Positions 58,925 through 64,000 of a stretch of DNA of 64,000 nt are shown in pieces (position 1 is the stretch's first letter; every line of letters begins with the position of its first letter). Position numbers and translations under genes: made by a program. This DNA comes from Oreocharis arfaki (lineage: Eukaryota; Chordata; Aves; Passeriformes; Paramythiidae). The notes beneath the pieces were generated by a model. It had not been told where the DNA came from. It made no database searches and saw only the letters and a program-made list of their open reading frames with translations. The stretch covers positions 68,246 to 132,245 of the forward strand of contig VZRR01011617.1 in assembly GCA_013398015.1 (NCBI GenBank), given 5' to 3'.

Positions 58925-61900
58925 AAAAAAAAAAAGAGAAAAAAAACCCCAAAACACCATGTATAAAAGCCTGGACTATCTGACAACACTGAGCAAGCAC
59001 AGGGAATTAAACTCTTTAAGTTAGGGAGCTAATGTGTTTTGAGATCTGAATATCATAGATCCAGTAAATTCACTGGCTGTGCATCTCTGCAGGGAGGGCA
59101 AGCTTTTGGCAGACCATCTAAGCAAGACAGCCTGTGTATTCCACAAGTGATCTCTGCAGGTGTATTTTGATCATCAGCTTGAGGTTACCTAAGATCATCC
59201 CCCTGTTGAAAAAGTTGATTCTACAAATTCAGCAATAGCGCAACCTGAGATGAATTTGAGCTGGTTTTCAAAGTGGATCCTAAGCCCCTGTAGTATCCTG
59301 AGTATTCCATAGATACCTCCTCCAAGGTGGGCCTCCGTGTGGCCAAAGACAACACAGATTGTCTTCCTTTTGTTCTCCTTAACAGAAGAGCTCAATATCA
59401 ATAGCAAGTACTTCAGAGGTTTCCTTAGCTGTTACACAGCATCTCTCAGTATGAGTGGGGTTCAGGAAAAGAGCAGAGAAGATAGTGCTCAGTGGTATCG
59501 ATTTCAGTTTAACCCCGAGAGCTCTGTGCTTTATATTCTCTGTCCACACAACCACCAGAAGTCTAGACTGCTATTCAAAATGATAGTGTCTTGCAGAATT
59601 TAGAATTACTGTTCCATCAAGACTGGTATTTCTCAGCTCGTAGTGTGGAGTATTCCTGAGTGACATCTTTGAAAACAAGATTGTTTTACAGATACCTAGA
59701 GAATGCTACAGCAAAGCTCTTCTGTGCCAGAACCATTAAGTGGAAATATTTTTCAAAGCTGAAAAAAGAAAGTGCTTTAGACAATCTTCACATTCACTTG
59801 CTCCAGAGTGTTTGTCATTGTTAGAACCTATTTTACAGTAGGAGAGAGTCGCATTTGATAGCACTATCTGCTTGCTACTTACAAGTGCAAATATGAATCC
59901 AGTGTCTCAGACCAAGGCAGGAAGATTTCATCCCTGTAGCACTTCAGGTCTTTCAACCCTTCACAAAACCATTGTTTGAACCACTATTTTCTTCCTCAGT
60001 CTATTATTTATTAATGAAGATGACTTTTTAGTGGCTATTATTTCAGCTTGCAAAGACAATCTATGTCAAAATCAAAGTTTCCGAAGTATTCCATTCAGAA
60101 CCGTGAAACATAATCTCACATTTATCTAAAAGAAATGGTGCCAGATGTTTATGATGATCAAGACGTAGGAATGCCTTTGCTTTTGAGTTTGTTTTGTTTA
60201 GCTGAGTTTTTTTCCAATGAGCCTAATTATCCTGGAATTAAGCACAACTGTCACACCATTGTAAACTGACATTCTAAGCCCAAGGACTCAAACAAAATGA
60301 GATCCCTTAGCAGGTTCTTTGATTATACCTTCTTTTGACAGCACAGAAAATTTGGATCAAAGGCCAGCTGGAATATGCTATAAACAAGCTGAATCTTCAC
60401 ACAGCATGGCCCCCTAAGCAGTTTCCAGAGCTGCTGCAAGCATTTACCTACTAGTTGTAGGGAGGGTAGTATTTAGGTGAGCTCCCAGCTCAGTGCACTG
60501 CCAAGACCAGGCTCTAGCTCATTACCATAAGTGGGATCCACAAAAAAAAGGATTTTTTTTAAATTCTGAGATTTATTGTTCTGTTACTGGTTTTTGGCAA
60601 GTGAAAATCCCTTGACACATCTCCTTGTACTTTGCCTGTGACTTTAATATTCTAGAAAAAGAAGAAATTAAGTGAGGACAGAAGGGGTTATTCTGCTCCT
60701 TACTGCTTGGGAGTGGGACACAAAAGTATGTTGGACACACATTATCCTTAGTGCAGAAATATTTCTAAGCTGCTGTGTGTGCAGCTCCTGTGTATCTGCA
60801 GATGCTCGAGAAGTCTTTGCTGAACACAGATGTGGTTCCGAGCGATTATCTCCCTGTTCTCACTGGTTTCTGGGCTGAGAGCTCTGCCATAACACACCTT
60901 GTCCCCACCTTTGAATGGTTTTCTCTTTCTTAGATTCTGGCTGTTTAAATGCACTTTCCAATAATTTATTTTCCTGCTTTCTCTATAGTCTCAGTCCTGG
61001 TGGTTCTGGTTCTTTAGAGTTCTGTGGCCAAGTCTGGCCATTCACAGTCGCTACTTGCAGGCTGTCCTGCAGCCATCCACACCTTTTGTGTGCCTCTGAG
61101 TGCTGCTTTTGACCTTTCTGCAGCTCAGAATTATCAGCCTTTCACTTATTGAATGGAAATGCAGAGAAGGAAGTGAACGTTTTGAGCAGAGAAGGCCAAC
61201 ACCTGTCTCAGCACAAGCATTTGCTCCTTGCTGTTGAAGCTACATCTGTCCTCACTTTTGGAGCACTAAAAAGGAATTTGCCAAGTTGCTGTGTGGGGAT
61301 GGTACATGGTGGTGGGGTAGCCAGCACTAGCAAAGGGGCTTCAGCAAGCAAGCTCTTAAACTCCAGCAGGTTCTGAGTGAGCCTGTGCTTGTTTCCAAGC
61401 TGCGGTCCCAGCGTGAGCCAGGTATAAGGAAGGATCGCCAGGCAATTTTGATGTTGAAATTCAACACGACAGTTCCCTACCTTCACACTTGGGAAAGCGT
61501 GCACTTTGTGGCAGAAGCGCTCAAAGTATTTGGTGCAAGGAAAATGCAGCCCTGGCAAATGTGACCCAGGACCAGCAACTGCGGCCGAAACCAGCTTGTT
61601 ACAGTGGAGAGAAGGACTCAATGAGGTGCTGCAGTTTTGCTTAGGGTTAACCTGGATTCTCAAGTCATTTCTGGCCTGTGTAAGAAACAGGTTTTGCACG
61701 GTCCACATGTGTGCAAACACACCTTATGGTTATTGCATACGTGGGGTGAACCCCAAGTTTACCCAGAAGCCAAAGCTGCAGCCACAATCACGGAATCTCG
61801 GTAGGTAATCCCTTCTGAAACAGTAGCTGCTCAGCCCTTGTGTAAAGAGGGCATTTTTGCCTGCAAGGCACAGCTATGTTAGTGACATTCCTTTAATCTG

Positions 61901-62660
61901 GAAAGCAGATGTTTCCTCGGGAGCAAACTGCCCAACAGTTCCTGGTTATCCACATTGCAGAATTTGAGTGGAGCCAGCTCTGGGCAGAAATCCCAAGTGC
62001 TAGGTATTTTGCTTAGGCCATAGACAAGGAGAAAGAGGATTCTAAAAGCCCAGTAAAGACTTGTACAGTAAAATGCTCCCTTGCTGTTTATTATCTGATG
62101 TTGTTGTCTGACTTCAAAAACATCTTTTGTTCTTCCTAATTGATTCAACATCTCATTATTTGTCTGCAGCTGATCTCATCTTGCTTTGAGGCAGAGAAGT
62201 GCCTTGCCTTCAGAGTTGTCTGTCTTCCAAGTCTGTTGGCTGCAATTTCTGAGCATAGCTTTGTAGTTTCTAAGTCCCAACAGAAATTAAACTGTAAAAT
62301 TATCAATAGTTAGATACAGGCAAAGTCTTGAATGAAAAGCAATGAGCTTAGGCTCTCTGAAATAAGGAAAACTACTCAAGAAATTACCTGTCCTTAGGAA
62401 TATTCAGCTTTTAGACATCACAAGGGAAGACAGTGATGCCAATTACAATTACCATGACAGCAATGAAACTCTATGTCTTTTACCTATGACTGATGGCAGG
62501 TAAGTGTATATGAATGCTCTCTTAGAAGGGCCTGTGTGTCCTTTTCCTCCTCCCCTTTTTAGGTGTCTTACTTTGTGGAGACAAGGTGTTACATGCAGAC
62601 AGCCAATAGTTTAAACACTTTCTACTCTCTCCTATGGCCATTACAGTGGCTGTGAACAGT
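58925..62660. other. Intergenic DNA, no gene recognised
   Basis: Starts with an A-rich run at 58925-58947. No exon, RNA gene or transposon is recognised after it. Open frames such as 61208-61720 (170 codons, minus strand) show no domain. In mammals A2ML1 lies downstream of RIMKLB as I recall, but I could not identify any macroglobulin exon here. Confidence 0.5.
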
Positions 62661-62667
62661 GTTTCAG

Positions 62668-62735
62668 AGCAAAGATCACCTGGAGGTGCTGGGGACTGAA
62701 CCTGTAAGATAAGATGTCTATCACTGGGCCACAGT
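62668..62735 (-). mobile_element. Possible tRNA-derived SINE relic
   Basis: On the minus strand an A-box-like tggcccagtga (62721-62731) is followed 18 nt later by a B-box-like ggttcagtccc (62692-62702) and then cagcacctccaggtga, an order typical of tRNA-derived SINE heads. The spacing between the boxes is about 13 nt shorter than in an intact tRNA, so it is either decayed or a coincidence. Confidence 0.3.
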
Positions 62736-64000
62736 TCCCTGCACAGGCTGGAAAAGCCCTGGGAAATTGATATCAAGTTCCCAGAGTTTATTTGCAGTCA
62801 TTGTGGGACTCTTGACTTAAAATACAAGGTTAAGTCCTCAGAGAAGGTTCTTGGAATCTCAGTTTGTCAGAAACTTTATTCTACCTGATGCCTGACAGGT
62901 TTGTCTCCTAAGGAGATCTGAAGCGGAGGCAGAGAAGGCAAAGGGTAAAACATTAGAGGATGAGAAGACACAGATCAGGGAAAAAGATGTGCAAAGAGAA
63001 GGGTATATAGGTTACACTGTAAGCAAAACATCCCATCTGTTGCTCCTGGTATGTGGGCTTGGGGACCTGTCATAAAACACATGAGGTTCTTTGAGGGGAC
63101 CACACTTCGACTCAAATGTTTTTTAAAAACTGCAGGATAGGGTCTGCTTCTCAAATAATGAAGGGGCAGTTTTCTTAATGGCTTTTATTCCTCTTACTAG
63201 TATTGCTAAGAAGTCCTACTGTTAAATAAGACTTCTTGACATTCAGCCTGAATTTGCCATCATCCTTCAGCTTTACCTACTCTGCCTGTTCAGCTTTACT
63301 CAAAATATTTTTCTGCTGCCTCGATCTTAACAACTTTCATGTAGTTTGTAGGTTGTGATTCTGCTTCCCTGTCTTGAAATTCACGCTCTTTTTATGAAGA
63401 TAAAATCATGTCAAGGCAAACAAAAGACAAGTGTGTTGTAAATAAGTATAATCCTTATCTTCCCCTCTCTGGCCTTCCTGGCTTTTATCTGTGTTCCTCA
63501 CTGTCCTGCCTCTCTTTGAACTGGAAACCCTCAGGCAGCTCTGCCAGAACTGGTTGCATGTTAAAATAAATTATATTGTGAAATGTGGCTTCATGGCAAC
63601 TCGAATGTCGTAAGGGCCTGAATGCCAGGTCCCTGTACACAAGTTGAAACAAAAGGGATCATTTAGGCTGGACAGGCATTCTTGGTATTTCACAAGATGC
63701 CTGGAGAAACACTGGGAACACAGTATGGAATTAGGATGCCAGTGAGGAGAGTACAACCATTTTGAGAGCATCCAGTTTTGTTTGGCTGAAAGAATCAGGT
63801 AGGAGTAGTTAAAAAGTGAAGAGGAAGTCTCATATAGCTCTTTGCAAGCATTTTTTTTTTTAAAAAAACCACCCCAACATCCAACAGCTGGTGGGGCCTG
63901 TGTCTGTCAGTCTTGCAGTGAGACTAAGAACTTTCTTGAACTCTTCCCATGGTTCTTGGGATACTTTCCAGGAATCACCCTACCTGATTCATATGTATGC
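62736..64000. other. Intergenic DNA, no feature recognised
   Basis: Only a T/A homopolymer junction at about 63850-63867 stands out; no gene or repeat family is recognised. Confidence 0.55.

Noticed and set aside
61208..61720. 170-codon minus-strand frame
   Set aside because: No domain or motif, no splice or start context, and no link to the expected downstream macroglobulin gene.
58925..64000. Search for alpha-2-macroglobulin-like exons expected downstream by synteny
   Set aside because: No thioester, bait-region or other macroglobulin motif was found in either strand; the gene may lie beyond the window.
1..64000. CRISPR arrays, operons, phage or plasmid elements, tRNA and rRNA genes, retroviral genes
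   Set aside because: Looked for and not seen; the window is ordinary vertebrate chromosomal DNA.

Overview
This is a window of vertebrate nuclear DNA, almost certainly from a bird. It has the CR1 retrotransposon fragments typical of birds, with no Alu, L1 or B elements seen, and one widely split vertebrate gene. Crocodilian or turtle origin is less likely but cannot be excluded by eye. No bacterial, plasmid or phage feature is present.

The only gene I can support is RIMKLB on the + strand. Its whole coding sequence is here in five exons (7542-7716, 32250-32480, 34404-34490, 37422-37625, 39067-39530). They join into a 386-residue ATP-grasp ligase that makes beta-citryl-glutamate and N-acetylaspartylglutamate. 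All four coding introns split a GGT glycine codon after its first base, so every internal exon is a multiple of three.

Layout. 1-5.4 kb: noncoding, no gene recognised. 5.41-5.62 kb: a sharp CpG-rich, GC-box-containing patch, a candidate promoter or first-exon region. 7.5 kb: first coding exon. 7.7-32.2 kb: a 24.5 kb intron with four CR1 relics, several palindromes and a pre-miRNA-like hairpin. 32-39.5 kb: remaining exons and three short introns, with an octamer/homeobox motif cluster in intron 3. From 39.53 kb: a long 3' UTR with several AATAAA signals, one folded into a perfect hairpin. 43-55 kb: intergenic, with one CR1. 55.5-58.9 kb: a segment present about two and a half times, broken by single N bases, which looks like an assembly artefact. 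58.9-64 kb: no gene recognised, one possible tRNA-derived SINE relic.

I did not find an undescribed multi-gene system. The most checkable oddities are the duplicated N-flanked segment, the hairpin over a poly(A) signal, the 58-nt hairpin in intron 1, and the fully symmetric phase-1 exon structure. Repeat family names are from pattern memory, not from a database search.
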